Shown piece after piece: positions 1-8,816 of a stretch of DNA of 64,000 nucleotides; position 1 is the stretch's first letter, and the number at the start of each line of letters is the position of its first letter. The stretch comes from Acidobacteriota bacterium (GTDB lineage: Bacteria > Acidobacteriota > Aminicenantia > UBA2199): positions 1 to 64,000 of the forward strand of contig JALOLA010000001.1 of NCBI GenBank assembly GCA_025456205.1, written 5' to 3'. The position numbers were made by a program, and so were the translations under genes. A model generated the notes under the pieces. That model had not been told where the DNA came from. It saw nothing but the letters and a program-made list of their open reading frames with translations, and did no database searches.

Positions 1-25
1 TTTTCGATTATCCTTACCCCGACGA

Positions 26-100
26 GCGGGAATAGCTCAGCGGTAGAGCGCCACCTTGCCAAGGTGGATGTCGCGGGTTCAAATCCCGTTTCCCGCTCCA
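26..100 (+). tRNA. tRNA-Gly (anticodon GCC)
   Basis: Full cloverleaf. The acceptor stem GCGGGAA pairs with TTCCCGC, the anticodon arm CCACC/GGTGG closes a seven-base loop with anticodon GCC at 58-60, and the T arm carries GGTTCAAATCC. The discriminator base is T at 97 and CCA at 98-100 is encoded. It lies two bases upstream of tRNA-Cys, so the two are probably co-transcribed. Confidence 0.96.
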
Positions 101-102
101 TT

Positions 103-174
103 GGCGGCGTAGCCAAGTGGTAAGGCAGCGCTCTGCAAAAGCGCTATTCATCGGTTCAAATCCGGTCGCCGCCT
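103..174 (+). tRNA. tRNA-Cys (anticodon GCA)
   Basis: Cloverleaf with acceptor stem GGCGGCG/CGCCGCC, anticodon arm GCGCT/AGCGC and anticodon GCA at 135-137, and T-loop GGTTCAAATCC. The discriminator is T174. CCA is not encoded, unlike the adjacent tRNA-Gly. It ends three bases before the stop codon of the convergent M16-like gene. Confidence 0.96.
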
Positions 175-177
175 CTT

Positions 178-1590
178 TCAATCCATGGATAATTCGAGGG
201 CTTCCGTTTTCAATAATCTCAGGCTGTTGACGATCAGGTTGGCGTTTCCTACCAGGACCACGATCCCTTTTTCCCGGCTGCCGGACTTGTGCCGGGAGCC
301 CATCTGCTCGTCCAGGGCCTGCTGCACGCGGCCGAAGCTCACTTCCTGAAACAGCTCGGGTCCGGGCCGCGGCGGCGGCGGCGTCCCCCGTTCCGTGAAG
401 CGGTCGATCTCCGCCTGCAGGCCATGATCGTAGCGGCTGGTCTCCACCATGGCCTTGCCGACGTAGTAATTCAACGCGTCGAGGTATTCCTTTCTTTCGA
501 TGGGGCGGATGGCGAAGCGCTTGCGCTCCTGCTCGACCAGCAGCAGGAAATTTTCCAGGTCGTTGTAATTCAAGCGCAGGGAATTGCAGAACATGGTGAA
601 ATCCTTCAGGAAAACGGCCTCGCTATTGACCTTGTAGCCCCCCATCATGAACTGGTTCCTTTCGGACTGGTAGATGCGGCCCCCGGGGAAGCCGAAGAGG
701 GAATGATTGCCGATGGCAAAGGGCAGGTAGGCGGGGTCGCCGGCCGGCGGGGCGGTGTCGAACCAGTAGACCATGGGCAGCTCTGGAGAGTTGACGTTCA
801 GGATGAAGATCTTGCGGCCGACGTTGAGCGGGGCGTCCTCCTTTCTGGGCCGCGCCTGCCGCGCCGGGGGCTGCGGCAGGTCCTTTTCGATCATGCCCAG
901 GATGAAATAGGGATTGATCTTCCCCTTCAGGATCAGCAGGGCGTTGTCGGGGCGGAACGTACGCAGCAGGAACGACCGCAACTGGGCCATGTTGATGCCG
1001 TTGAGGATGTCCTGCAGCAGGAAGCCCTGGCTGAAATAAAAATTGCCGGTCAGCTGCTGGTAGGCCAGCAGCTGGGCGATCTCCTTTTTCCAGTCCCGGC
1101 CCCTCATGAACAGCGGCCAGAAATTCTCCTTGCTGCGGTTGAACTTGTTGAGGTGGAAAGACTGGTAGGTGAAGATCTCCTTGAGCAGCTTCGAGAAGGA
1201 AGCCAGGCGGTCGGGGAGAAAATTCATGCTGATCTTCACGTACTCCGGGTTCTGCTCGACCTGGAAATCGTTGCCCTGACGCTGCAGCATGTCCATCAGG
1301 TTGGACGGCGGCGAGTTCAGCGAGCGCTCGAACATGTTCATGACCGCCAGCTGGGCGATGGCCAGGGACGAATAGTTCTGCACGTTGCCGTCGAGGTAGA
1401 TCAGCAGCTGGGCGTGAACGAACGGCAGGTCATTGTCCTGCAGCACCTTGACGGCCAGCCCCTTGGACGTCGAGAACGAGAACAGCCGGGTCTCCGCCTT
1501 CAACCCGCGGCCGGCGGCCAGGAGCAACAGCATGCCGCCCAGCAGGCAGCCGGAAAGGCGCAGCGCGGATCTTCTATTCGCCATAGACAT
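178..1590 (-). CDS. exported M16-fold protein, no zinc motif
   Basis: Protein of 470 residues with an N-terminal hydrophobic signal segment (about residues 10-31) and the two-half layout of M16 (pitrilysin/insulinase) family subunits. The region where an active M16 enzyme carries HxxEH contains no such motif; the helix after the LLIYLDG strand reads [12 protein letters not shown]. It is therefore predicted to be a non-catalytic partner, like the regulatory subunit of mitochondrial processing peptidase or of bacterial two-gene M16 pairs. Its start overlaps the end of the upstream M16-like gene by 17 bases, so the two are translationally linked and probably form a periplasmic heterodimer. What the complex does is not evident. 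The family call rests on overall pattern and on the partner gene. Confidence 0.7.
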   Translation of the reverse strand: MSMANRRSALRLSGCLLGGMLLLLAAGRGLKAETRLFSFSTSKGLAVKVLQDNDLPFVHAQLLIYLDGNVQNYSSLAIAQLAVMNMFERSLNSPPSNLMDMLQRQGNDFQVEQNPEYVKISMNFLPDRLASFSKLLKEIFTYQSFHLNKFNRSKENFWPLFMRGRDWKKEIAQLLAYQQLTGNFYFSQGFLLQDILNGINMAQLRSFLLRTFRPDNALLILKGKINPYFILGMIEKDLPQPPARQARPRKEDAPLNVGRKIFILNVNSPELPMVYWFDTAPPAGDPAYLPFAIGNHSLFGFPGGRIYQSERNQFMMGGYKVNSEAVFLKDFTMFCNSLRLNYNDLENFLLLVEQERKRFAIRPIERKEYLDALNYYVGKAMVETSRYDHGLQAEIDRFTERGTPPPPRPGPELFQEVSFGRVQQALDEQMGSRHKSGSREKGIVVLVGNANLIVNSLRLLKTEALELSMD

Positions 1591-2881
1591 TGAGGATGAC
1601 CTGGTTTTCCTTCAGCAGGTATTTCTTGGCGCTTTCCAGGATATCATAGCTCGTGATCCTGCGCAGGCGCCGCAGCTGGACATCAAAGAAATTAAGCTCA
1701 TTGAACATGTGATAGAACTCGCCGATGCGCACGCAGCGGTCATCCAGGGCCACCATGCCCTTCAGGAAATCGATCTCCATCAGGGAGCGGACCGCCCGCA
1801 GGTCGTTGTTGCCGAGGGGAACGCCGCCCAGGGCCTGGAACTCCCTTTCCACGACGTACTTGGCCTTCTCGAGATTGATGCGCTTGGCGCTGGAGATCTG
1901 GATCGTCAGGCAGTTGGCCTCCATGTAGTCGGTAAAGCCGCTTTCGATCTCGACGTCCAGGCTGTTCACGGTGTTGAGAACGTGTTCCAGGCGGCCGCTG
2001 CGCGGATCGGTCAGGTAATAGCGCAGGAAATCAAAATACATGAAATTATAGCCGATCTTGGCCGGGGCCTTGATGCCATAGACGACAAAGCTCTTTTTCA
2101 GGCCCGGCACCACCCAGTTCTTGGAAACATGGCTCTTGCGCTGGTCCTGGGCGCTGAAGACCGGGTTGGCCGTCCGCCGCCCCGGCGGGATATTCTGAAA
2201 GAACTCGTTGATCCCGGCCCGCAATTCGTTGGCGTCGAACTTGCCGGCGATGATCAGCAGGATGTTCCCCAGGTTCTGGAAGTATTGGTAGTTCTCGCGG
2301 ATGCGGTCGTTGCTCAGGGAGCGGAGCTTGCCCAGGTCGCCATAGAGGGGCAGCTCGTAGGCCGAACCTTCGAAAACCTTGGTGCTGACCCAGGTCTGGG
2401 CCTTGAAGGACTGGCTCGTTTCCAGCAGGCGGTTGAGGCGGGCGTAGATCTGGTTCTTGTGGTAGTCGATGTTCGCGTCGTTCAGGCGCAGGCTTTTCAG
2501 GCGCTCGCTCTCCAGCCACAGGGCCAGCTTGATCTCCTGGGCCGGAAGCATGTCGTAAAAAACGGCATTGTCATAGTTCACGCGGCCGCTGACCACCCCG
2601 CCCAGTTTGTTGATGAACAGGACATGGTCGAACGGCTCGAGGTTGCGATTGCCGTCGAACATCAGGTATTGGTACAGGTACGAGATGCCGCGGCCGTCGA
2701 CCGGCTCCTGGCGGGCGCCGCGCATATGATAGACGCAGACGGCGGCGGCCTGGGTGCCGCTGCTGGGGGCCAGGATCACTTTCAGCCCGTTGGGCAGTTC
2801 GAACGAGGAAATGGTGAGCGACTGCGCGGAGAGGGAGACGACCTGGGCGGCCAGGAAGCAAAAAAAGAGCCGTGCCTTCAT
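1574..2881 (-). CDS. exported M16-family peptidase homologue with degenerate HxxEH
   Basis: 435 residues, cleavable signal peptide (MKARLFFCFLAAQVVSLSA). The N-terminal M16 domain is clear: a FELPNGLKVILAPS strand, then GRGISYLYQYLMFDGN where active enzymes have G-HFLEHMMFxGT. The zinc and catalytic residues H, E and H are replaced by Y68, Q71 and Y72, so it should not bind zinc or cleave peptides. The C-terminal M16 half follows. The downstream partner gene, overlapping by 17 bases, also lacks the motif. A TTGACT-N17-TACAAT promoter lies nine bases before the ATG, giving a very short leader. Possible roles are a chaperone, a scaffold or an outer-membrane-associated complex; only the loss of catalysis can be read from the sequence. 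Confidence 0.82.
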   Translation of the reverse strand: MKARLFFCFLAAQVVSLSAQSLTISSFELPNGLKVILAPSSGTQAAAVCVYHMRGARQEPVDGRGISYLYQYLMFDGNRNLEPFDHVLFINKLGGVVSGRVNYDNAVFYDMLPAQEIKLALWLESERLKSLRLNDANIDYHKNQIYARLNRLLETSQSFKAQTWVSTKVFEGSAYELPLYGDLGKLRSLSNDRIRENYQYFQNLGNILLIIAGKFDANELRAGINEFFQNIPPGRRTANPVFSAQDQRKSHVSKNWVVPGLKKSFVVYGIKAPAKIGYNFMYFDFLRYYLTDPRSGRLEHVLNTVNSLDVEIESGFTDYMEANCLTIQISSAKRINLEKAKYVVEREFQALGGVPLGNNDLRAVRSLMEIDFLKGMVALDDRCVRIGEFYHMFNELNFFDVQLRRLRRITSYDILESAKKYLLKENQVILNVYGE

Positions 2882-2890
2882 AACGATTTC

Positions 2891-2919
2891 ATTGTACCGG
2901 GGAACGGGAATTTAGTCAA
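2891..2919 (-). promoter_or_regulatory. sigma-70-type promoter for the M16-like pair
   Basis: Read on the minus strand: TTGACT (2919-2914), 17-base spacer, TACAAT (2896-2891). The predicted start is only about three bases before the ATG at 2881, and no Shine-Dalgarno is visible. It is back-to-back with the promoter at 2952-2981. Confidence 0.65.
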
Positions 2920-2951
2920 ATCCGGGCAAATACCGGCGCCACCGCCGTCTA

Positions 2952-2981
2952 TTGACATTGGCGAAGGTTTTTAATTATAAT
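2952..2981 (+). promoter_or_regulatory. near-consensus sigma-70-type promoter for the TPR gene
   Basis: Perfect TTGACA at 2952-2957 and perfect TATAAT at 2976-2981 with an 18-base spacer. A GGAGGA ribosome site precedes the ATG at 3018. This is the closest match to consensus in the window, suggesting strong constitutive expression. Confidence 0.8.
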
Positions 2982-3017
2982 GAAATTTAAAAAGGAAGCC
3001 GTGCGGAGGACACAACG

Positions 3018-4025
3018 ATGAAAAAAACACTGGTCTTTATCGTCATGCTCATTGCGCTCAGTTTGTCCATGCTCTTCGCCCTGGACAAGGAGCAGGTCGA
3101 CTCCTGGACCGCCCTGGTCGGAGAAAAGGACCTGCAGGTCAAAATGCAGAAACTGGAAGCTTATTACAATAAATACGGCGCCAGGGAAGACCGTTATTCC
3201 ATGTACATGTACATCCACCTGGCCCAGACCACCTACATGCTGCAGCAATATGACAAGACCATCCAGTTCGGGGAAAAGGCCCTGACCTACAAGGAGATCG
3301 ACGCCAGCAACAAGCTGCCGCTCTACCTGTACTTGGCCAACTCCTACAACCTGACCAAAAAAGACCTGGACAAGGCCTACGATTACGCCGAGCAGATGAT
3401 CGTTCTCGCCAATTCACTGCGCAGCGAGACCCAGAGCAACTCCGCCATCGACATCAACTTCACCGCGCCGGCGCTGCGCATCCAGGTCCAGCTGCTGGCG
3501 CTCAAGGCCAATGACCCGCAGAGCGCGGATACCGCCTTCAAAAAATCGCTGGAAGCGTACCAACTTGACAAATCAGAAAAATCGGCCAACTTCGTGCTGA
3601 AATTGAGCGAGCACCTGCTCAAGATGAACAAGACCGAGGACGCCATCCGCGGCCTGGAAGCCATCAACCAGGACAAGCCCAACTATGAATACCACAAGCT
3701 GCTGGGTACATGGTATGCGCGCCTCAAGAACAACGTCAAGGCCATCGAGAACTTCAAGGCCTCCTACGGATTGAAGAAGAGCGCCCAGGTGGCGTACAAC
3801 CTGGGCATCCTGCTGAACCAGAACCAGGAGATCGACACCGCCCTCGAGTACCTGGCCGAATCCCACCTTCTGAATGATGAAAAGTACTCCCCCGAGGCCT
3901 TCAAGCTGTTCGAGCACCTTGTTTTCTTCGAAAAAACGAAAGGCCAGCCCCAGCCCGAGCAGGAAAAAGTGTACAACGAGATCCTGACCGCGGCCAAGGC
4001 CCGCCTGGGCATCACTCTGCCCTGA
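3018..4025 (+). CDS. exported tetratricopeptide-repeat protein
   Basis: 335 residues. The signal peptide covers about residues 1-21 (MKKTLVFIVMLIALSLSMLFA) with no lipobox cysteine. The rest is helical, with TPR-like repeats such as AEQMIVLANSLRSE, YHKLLGTWYARLKN and VAYNLGILLNQNQEIDTALEYL, so it is likely a periplasmic protein-interaction scaffold. No enzymatic domain is visible. A GGAGGA ribosome site and a near-perfect promoter upstream suggest high expression as a single-gene unit. The partner is unknown; the divergent M16-like pair is the nearest candidate, but adjacency alone supports that. Confidence 0.8.
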   Translation: MKKTLVFIVMLIALSLSMLFALDKEQVDSWTALVGEKDLQVKMQKLEAYYNKYGAREDRYSMYMYIHLAQTTYMLQQYDKTIQFGEKALTYKEIDASNKLPLYLYLANSYNLTKKDLDKAYDYAEQMIVLANSLRSETQSNSAIDINFTAPALRIQVQLLALKANDPQSADTAFKKSLEAYQLDKSEKSANFVLKLSEHLLKMNKTEDAIRGLEAINQDKPNYEYHKLLGTWYARLKNNVKAIENFKASYGLKKSAQVAYNLGILLNQNQEIDTALEYLAESHLLNDEKYSPEAFKLFEHLVFFEKTKGQPQPEQEKVYNEILTAAKARLGITLP

Positions 4026-4153
4026 CCGGGCACGAGGCGTCTGGAACTCCGGGCCGCGGATTCCCTTTTCTAAAAGAGAGGAAATCCTATGATTTTTAAT
4101 CCACTCACAAATTTATGCAGTAGTTGACCAAGCAGGCAATTGATCTGGTAGGA

Positions 4154-4301
4154 CTCAAGCACCAAGTTCCAAGCACCAAACTCCAAACAAGTACCAAATT
4201 CCAATGACCAAATGACCAAAACGAAGAAAAGACACTTGAAATAGCTTTTTAGTTTGGGACATTGAATTTATTTGGGATTTGGTGCTTGGTGCCTGGAATT
4301 T
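4154..4301. repeat. AT-rich imperfect palindromic element in a 365-base gene gap
   Basis: The gap 4026-4390 has no plausible gene. It holds a low-GC block unlike its surroundings. The left arm (about 4155-4205) contains repeated CAAGCACCAA, CCAAGCACCAAA and ACCAAATTCCAA; the right arm (about 4253-4301) contains the complementary TTTGGGA, GGTGCTTGGTGCC and GGAATTT. Within the left arm the unit also repeats directly with a period of about 10-12 bases. This resembles a non-coding, MITE-like dispersed element that could fold into a long hairpin. No transposase is present. Whether it is multicopy needs the whole genome. Confidence 0.6.
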
Positions 4302-4390
4302 TCTCCCATCCCTCGCTCTTCTGGCCCCAACTTTATCCTTGCTAACCCAAATCCATGCCCGAATTTACGCGAGGAAGCGATTTTGTTTGT

Positions 4391-5434
4391 TTAGGCCCCG
4401 AGCAGGATTTGGCGCTGGTTCCCGACCCGGCAGGTGACGTTCTGCCGGTCCCAGTATTCAAAAAGGACGATCAGGTATTTGCGGCTGTAGGCGGTCAGGG
4501 CGCGCAGGTCGTCGAAGGTCATGATGTCGCCCTGGTTGCGCTTGAATTTTTTCAGGCGGTTGATCAGCTTGGCGTATTCCTCGCTGAAAATGAAATAGCG
4601 CTCGTCCAGCTGCAGGAACTTTTCCTCGTTGACCATGTACCACAGCGCGTCGTTGATCTGCTTGAGGGTATAGGCGGTATTTTTCTGCACGTTCTCGAAG
4701 GTGAAGACCGGCAGCTTGTTCGCCCGCAGCACTCGCTCGATGTCGGCGATGCGCGTCTTTTCCTCCTCGCTCAACGGCAGCTGGGAGAAGATCAGCGCCT
4801 GGGGCATGATGCGGCAGGGGAATTCTTGGCTGCTCTTTTTCAGCAGGTACTTGAAGAAGACCGATTCCTGGGGAACCTTGACGGCCTTTTCCAGCTGGGC
4901 GAACTTGACGGTCCGCTCGCGGCTTGCATAGGCCGCGCGCAGGACCTTCTCCATGGCGGCGAGGCTCTGCAGGAAGTGGTCCCAGGAAGTGACGAACAGG
5001 TAGTTGAGGTTGATCACCTTCGCCTGCCGGGCCAGCTCCAGCTGGGTCAGCATGTCGACGGCCTGCCGCCGTTCCAGCGAAAAGAAGTACAGCAGGCCCT
5101 CCATTTCCAGGAAGTTCTCGACGGCCAGCAGCGCCGGCACAACCTCGCGGAAATCCTTTTCCTCGATACCGGCGAGGAGCTCGCCCAGACGCTTCATCTT
5201 TCTCTGGTTGTATTGCGAGAGGACGGGCAGCAGCACCGTAAAGCCGCCGCGCACGTTCTTGAAGTCGATCCTCTGGCGGAAGGTGAGCTCGACCTGGCTC
5301 ATGAAGTGGACCGTGAAAAGGTCGCCGCTGATTCTGCGGAAGCTTGCGGCCAGGCTTGCGCCGCCGAGCTGGATGCTCCCCTGGAAACTATCCTGGGAAT
5401 GGGCGAGCCGGACGAAATAGGCGTTGAACCTCAT
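4391..5434 (-). CDS. SelB C-terminal-like protein without a GTPase domain
   Basis: 347 residues. The last ~40 residues (DLRALTAYSRKYLIVLFEY then WDRQNVTCRVGNQRQIL) match the final winged helix of the selenocysteine elongation factor SelB, which in SelB binds the SECIS hairpin. The middle looks like the preceding SelB winged helices. The N-terminal ~70 residues (RISGDLFTVHFMSQVELTFRQ, then RGGFTVLLPV) resemble the end of SelB beta-barrel domain III. Full SelB is about 600-650 residues; the GTPase and domain II are absent, and an in-frame TGA lies two codons before the ATG (5441-5443). It could be a decayed selB, a split gene whose GTPase is elsewhere, or a stand-alone nucleic-acid-binding protein. 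It lies 64 bases downstream of the GT2 gene and may share its transcript. Confidence 0.6.
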   Translation of the reverse strand: MRFNAYFVRLAHSQDSFQGSIQLGGASLAASFRRISGDLFTVHFMSQVELTFRQRIDFKNVRGGFTVLLPVLSQYNQRKMKRLGELLAGIEEKDFREVVPALLAVENFLEMEGLLYFFSLERRQAVDMLTQLELARQAKVINLNYLFVTSWDHFLQSLAAMEKVLRAAYASRERTVKFAQLEKAVKVPQESVFFKYLLKKSSQEFPCRIMPQALIFSQLPLSEEEKTRIADIERVLRANKLPVFTFENVQKNTAYTLKQINDALWYMVNEEKFLQLDERYFIFSEEYAKLINRLKKFKRNQGDIMTFDDLRALTAYSRKYLIVLFEYWDRQNVTCRVGNQRQILLGA

Positions 5435-5498
5435 GGCCTTTCAAAACGGCCGGGGCGGGGACGGCAGCGGCTTGGGCGCGGGCATGTTCGAGCCGGGA

Positions 5499-6998
5499 TC
5501 AGCCGGCGATGCTGACGCTGGCCTTCTTGACCGGCAGCCGGTTCTTCAGGAGGGTCGAGAGCGAAAGGAAGGAGATGTACAGGTAGCCGTACTGGAACAT
5601 CAGCAGGAAAGGCAGGGTCAGCCAGATGCCCTCGGAGATGCAGGTGATCACAGCGAAGGTGAAATAGAAGCCGAGGACAAGCTCGGTTGCGGTGATGAAG
5701 AGGTTCTTGTTGCCCTTGTATTTTTTTGACGCCCAGTGGTCGTTCTTTTTCTCGATGCCGAACTTGGGGGTGCGCACGAACTCCGATTCCTTGTTCATCA
5801 GGGCTTCCACGACGGCGAACGAGTTGTTGATCGACAGCCCGATGCCCAGCCCCATGAGCAGGGGGAGGTAGCGGAAGGTGACGGTCCAGTTGGAATAAAG
5901 CTCCTTCTGCGAGACGATGTAGAACGCCCCGACGGAAGCGGTGGCCATGAGGAAGAGGGGAACGTCGTAAATGAACATCTGTCCCCAGTTCATGTCCCGG
6001 CGCATCAGGACCACCGGCAGGATGGAGACCGACAGCGGCACCATCAGCAGGTAGGCGAAGTTGGCCGCCAAGTGGAAGAAGGCTTCGCTCTTCACCCGCC
6101 ACGGCAGGCGCGCCCGGAAGATCGTGGGCAGGAGCTTCTTGGCCGTCTGGATGGAACCCTTGGCCCAGCGGTGCTGTTGCGCCTTGAAGGCCACGACATC
6201 CGCGGGCAGCTCGGCCGGGACGGAGAAATCGGGGAGGTAGACGAACTGCCAGCCCTTCATCTGCGTGCGGTAGCTCAGGTCCAGGTCCTCGGTCAGGGTG
6301 TCGTGCTGCCAGCCGCCGCCGTCGATGATGGCGGCCTTGCGCCAGATGCCGGCCGTGCCGTTGAAATTGAAGAAGCGGCCGGAGCGGTTGCGCGCCGTAT
6401 GCTCGATGACGAAATGGCCGTCGAGGAAGATCGACTGCAGGTTGGTGATCAGCGAAAAATTGCGGTTCAGGTGGCTCCAGCGCATCTGCACCATGCCGAT
6501 GTTGGGCGTGGTGAAGAAATGGATGGTGTTGGCCAGGAAGTGCTTGTGGGGGATGAAGTCGGCGTCGAAGACGGCGATGAATTCGCCCTTGGCCACCTTC
6601 ATGCCTTCCTCCAGGGCGCCGGCCTTGTAGCCCTTGCGGTTCTGGCGGTGCAGGTAGGAAATATCGAGCCCCTGCGCCTTGTACTGCTCGACGCAGCGCG
6701 ACGCGATGGCCACGGTCTCGTCGGTGGAGTCGTCCAGGACCTGGATCTCCAGGAGCTCGCGGGGATAGTCCATTTTCACCACGGCATCGATCAGGCGCTT
6801 GGCCACGTACATCTCGTTGTACATGGGCAACTGGATGGTCACCCGCGGCAGCTTCTCGAAGCGGCCCGCCGGCAGGGGCGCGGCCTTCTTGTTCTTATAA
6901 TAAAGATAAACCATGAAATAGCGGTGGGCGCCGAAAACGGCCAGGATTGAAAGCACCACAAAATAAAGCACGACCACAAATTCGTTTAGGTTTTCCAT
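5499..6998 (-). CDS. membrane-bound family 2 glycosyltransferase (processive, cellulose-synthase-like)
   Basis: 499 residues. An N-terminal membrane helix (about 5-35) is followed by a cytoplasmic GT-A domain with all processive GT2 signatures: IQLPMYNE near 55, DDSTDET from Asp89, DAD at 145-147, TED at 236-238 and QQHRW at 274-278. Several membrane helices follow (about 310-370 and 420-490). This layout is that of cellulose synthase, mannan or beta-glucan synthases and ceramide-glucosyltransferase relatives, which polymerise or transfer a nucleotide sugar and may extrude the product. The substrate cannot be read from the sequence. There is no BcsB- or PilZ-like gene beside it. Its ribosome site is GGGGAG, and the SelB-like gene follows. 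Confidence 0.88.
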   Translation of the reverse strand: MENLNEFVVVLYFVVLSILAVFGAHRYFMVYLYYKNKKAAPLPAGRFEKLPRVTIQLPMYNEMYVAKRLIDAVVKMDYPRELLEIQVLDDSTDETVAIASRCVEQYKAQGLDISYLHRQNRKGYKAGALEEGMKVAKGEFIAVFDADFIPHKHFLANTIHFFTTPNIGMVQMRWSHLNRNFSLITNLQSIFLDGHFVIEHTARNRSGRFFNFNGTAGIWRKAAIIDGGGWQHDTLTEDLDLSYRTQMKGWQFVYLPDFSVPAELPADVVAFKAQQHRWAKGSIQTAKKLLPTIFRARLPWRVKSEAFFHLAANFAYLLMVPLSVSILPVVLMRRDMNWGQMFIYDVPLFLMATASVGAFYIVSQKELYSNWTVTFRYLPLLMGLGIGLSINNSFAVVEALMNKESEFVRTPKFGIEKKNDHWASKKYKGNKNLFITATELVLGFYFTFAVITCISEGIWLTLPFLLMFQYGYLYISFLSLSTLLKNRLPVKKASVSIAG

Positions 6999-7084
6999 TT
7001 GCTCCCCATAGGATCACGACCGAAGTGGGGATTATACAACAAAAACCGGCAGGCTTCAAGTGGGCGGAAGGAAAATGGCGAAAA

Positions 7085-7158
7085 TCGGGGTGAGAGGATT
7101 CGAACCTCCGGCCTTTCCGACCCGAACGGAACGCGCTACCAGTCTGCGCTACACCCCG
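7085..7158 (-). tRNA. tRNA-Pro (anticodon CGG)
   Basis: On the minus strand the acceptor stem CGGGGTG pairs with CACCCCG, the anticodon stem TTCCG/CGGAA encloses the loop TTCGGGT (anticodon CGG, complement of 7122-7124), and the T arm contains GGTTCGAATCC. The discriminator A is at 7085. CCA is not encoded. Confidence 0.95.
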
Positions 7159-7210
7159 CGACCGCTGAAAGGGCATTGTACCATAAACGGCGGGGTTTGT
7201 GAACCCGCCT

Positions 7211-7239
7211 TTGCGTCGGGCCCCGGGAACGGATATAAT
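7211..7239 (+). promoter_or_regulatory. sigma-70-type promoter for purH
   Basis: TTGCGT (7211-7216), 17-base spacer, TATAAT (7234-7239). Transcription should start near 7246, which excludes the upstream in-frame ATG at 7199 and supports a start at 7262 (or 7256). Confidence 0.65.
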
Positions 7240-7261
7240 GCAGGTCACGGAGGGCATGAAC

Positions 7262-8782
7262 ATGAAGCGGGCTTTGATCAGCGTCTATCACAAGTCAACG
7301 ATCGACGGCATCGCCGCCGCCCTGCACAAGGCCGGCTGGGAGATCGTCTCCACCGGCGGCACGGCCGCCTACCTCAAGGGCAGGAACATCCCGGTCAGCG
7401 ACGTGTCGGGCATCACGAATTTCCCCGAGATCCTCGACGGCCGGGTCAAGACGCTGCACCCGCTGATCTTCGGGCCCATCCTCGCCAGGAACACCTCCGC
7501 GCACCTGCGCCAGCTGGAGGAATTCCGCGCCCCGAAGATCGACCTGGTCATCATCAACTTCTACCCGTTCGAGGCCGCCCTGGAAAAAAGATCCGCGGAC
7601 CTGGACGCCATGCTGGAGAACATCGACATCGGGGGTCCGGCCATGGTCCGCGCCGCGGCCAAGAATTTCAAGGACACCATCGTGCTCATCGACGAGAAGG
7701 ACTTCGGGACGATCACGGCCTTCATCGCCGGCGGCGCCGAGGTGCCGCTGGACGTGCGCAAGTCCCTGGCGCAAAAAGCCTTTGCCTATACTTCATTCTA
7801 TGACTCGCTGGTGGCCGCATACCTAGGGCAGGGGGCAGGCGTTCCCCCCGACTACATGACCATCGGCGGCCGCAGGGTGCAGGCCCTGCGCTACGGCGAG
7901 AACCCCCACCAGTCGGCCTTCCTGGCCATCGGCGACCGCAGCTCGCCATTCGCGGCCATCGACCAGCTGCATGGCAAGGAGCTGTCCTTCAACAACATCC
8001 TCGACCTGGCCATGATGTACGAGTTGCTCAACGACTTCCAGGGCAAGAAACACTTCGCGGCGATCGTCAAGCACCAGAACCCTTGCGGGGCCGCCGCGGC
8101 CCCCGCGCAGCTGGCGGCCTTCCGGGCGGCATTCGCCGGCGATCCGCGTTCCGCGTACGGGGGCATCGTCGGTTTAAACCACCGCCTCGAAGCCGAAGCT
8201 GCCGCCGCCATGGGCGAGATCTTTTTCGAGGTGATCATCGCGCCTGATTTCAGCGAAGAAGCCCTGAAGACTTTGCGCCGAAAAAAGAACCTGCGACTGA
8301 TCCGCATGCCGGCCGGCTACGTGGAAAAGGCCGATTTCAAGACCATTCCGGGCGGGTTTGTCTATCAAAGCCGCGACACCGTCGCCTTCGACGTCGACAC
8401 CTTCGAGCTTAAAGCCGGCAAGCCCCTGGGCAAGAAGGAGAAGGCCGACGTCGAATTCGGCTGGAAGATCATCAAATACGTGAAATCGAACGGCATCGCC
8501 ATCGTCAAGAACCTGCAGCTCATCGGCGTGGGGGCCGGTCAGGCCAGCCGCATCGACTCGGTCGAACTGGCCATCCACAAAAGCCGGTCGCCGGTTTCGG
8601 GGGCGGTCCTGCTGTCCGACGCTTTCTTTCCATTCCCGGACTCGATCGAGCTCGCCGCCAGGCACAAGATCGCCGTCGTCGTCGAGACCGGCGGCTCGGT
8701 CAAGGACCCCGATGTCATCCTGACCGCGCAAAAACTGAACGTCTCCCTGCTGTTCTCCGGCATCCGCCATTTCAGGCATTGA
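7262..8782 (+). CDS. purH: bifunctional AICAR transformylase / IMP cyclohydrolase
   Basis: 506 residues from the preferred ATG, close to the family's ~510-530. It catalyses the last two steps of purine synthesis: formylation of AICAR and ring closure to IMP. The N-terminal MGS-like cyclohydrolase domain opens with MKRALISVYHKS and contains STGGTAAYL and GRVKTLHP. The C-terminal transformylase domain has RYGENPHQSA, VKHQNPCGAA with the catalytic Lys-His pair, SAYGGIVG and LLSDAFFPFPDSIELA. The GGAGGG ribosome site (7249-7254) is seven bases before ATG 7262 and only one base before ATG 7256, so 7262 is preferred. It has its own promoter, apart from other pur genes. The GT2 gene 34 bases downstream may be co-transcribed. 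Confidence 0.97.
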   Translation: MKRALISVYHKSTIDGIAAALHKAGWEIVSTGGTAAYLKGRNIPVSDVSGITNFPEILDGRVKTLHPLIFGPILARNTSAHLRQLEEFRAPKIDLVIINFYPFEAALEKRSADLDAMLENIDIGGPAMVRAAAKNFKDTIVLIDEKDFGTITAFIAGGAEVPLDVRKSLAQKAFAYTSFYDSLVAAYLGQGAGVPPDYMTIGGRRVQALRYGENPHQSAFLAIGDRSSPFAAIDQLHGKELSFNNILDLAMMYELLNDFQGKKHFAAIVKHQNPCGAAAAPAQLAAFRAAFAGDPRSAYGGIVGLNHRLEAEAAAAMGEIFFEVIIAPDFSEEALKTLRRKKNLRLIRMPAGYVEKADFKTIPGGFVYQSRDTVAFDVDTFELKAGKPLGKKEKADVEFGWKIIKYVKSNGIAIVKNLQLIGVGAGQASRIDSVELAIHKSRSPVSGAVLLSDAFFPFPDSIELAARHKIAVVVETGGSVKDPDVILTAQKLNVSLLFSGIRHFRH

Positions 8783-8816
8783 AGCGGCCGCAGAAATGGG
8801 GCCGGGAAGGAGCGAC

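Noticed and set aside
289-1593. Long open frame opposite the M16-like gene
   Set aside because: It is antisense to a gene with a clear signal peptide and fold; composition is Gly/Val/Leu/Asp-rich as expected of GC-rich antisense frames, with no domain or ribosome site.
5441-5443. TGA before the SelB-like gene as a selenocysteine codon
   Set aside because: The upstream frame lies in the 64-base gap and then runs through the glycosyltransferase gene in another frame; no SelB GTPase sequence is found there, so it is an ordinary stop.
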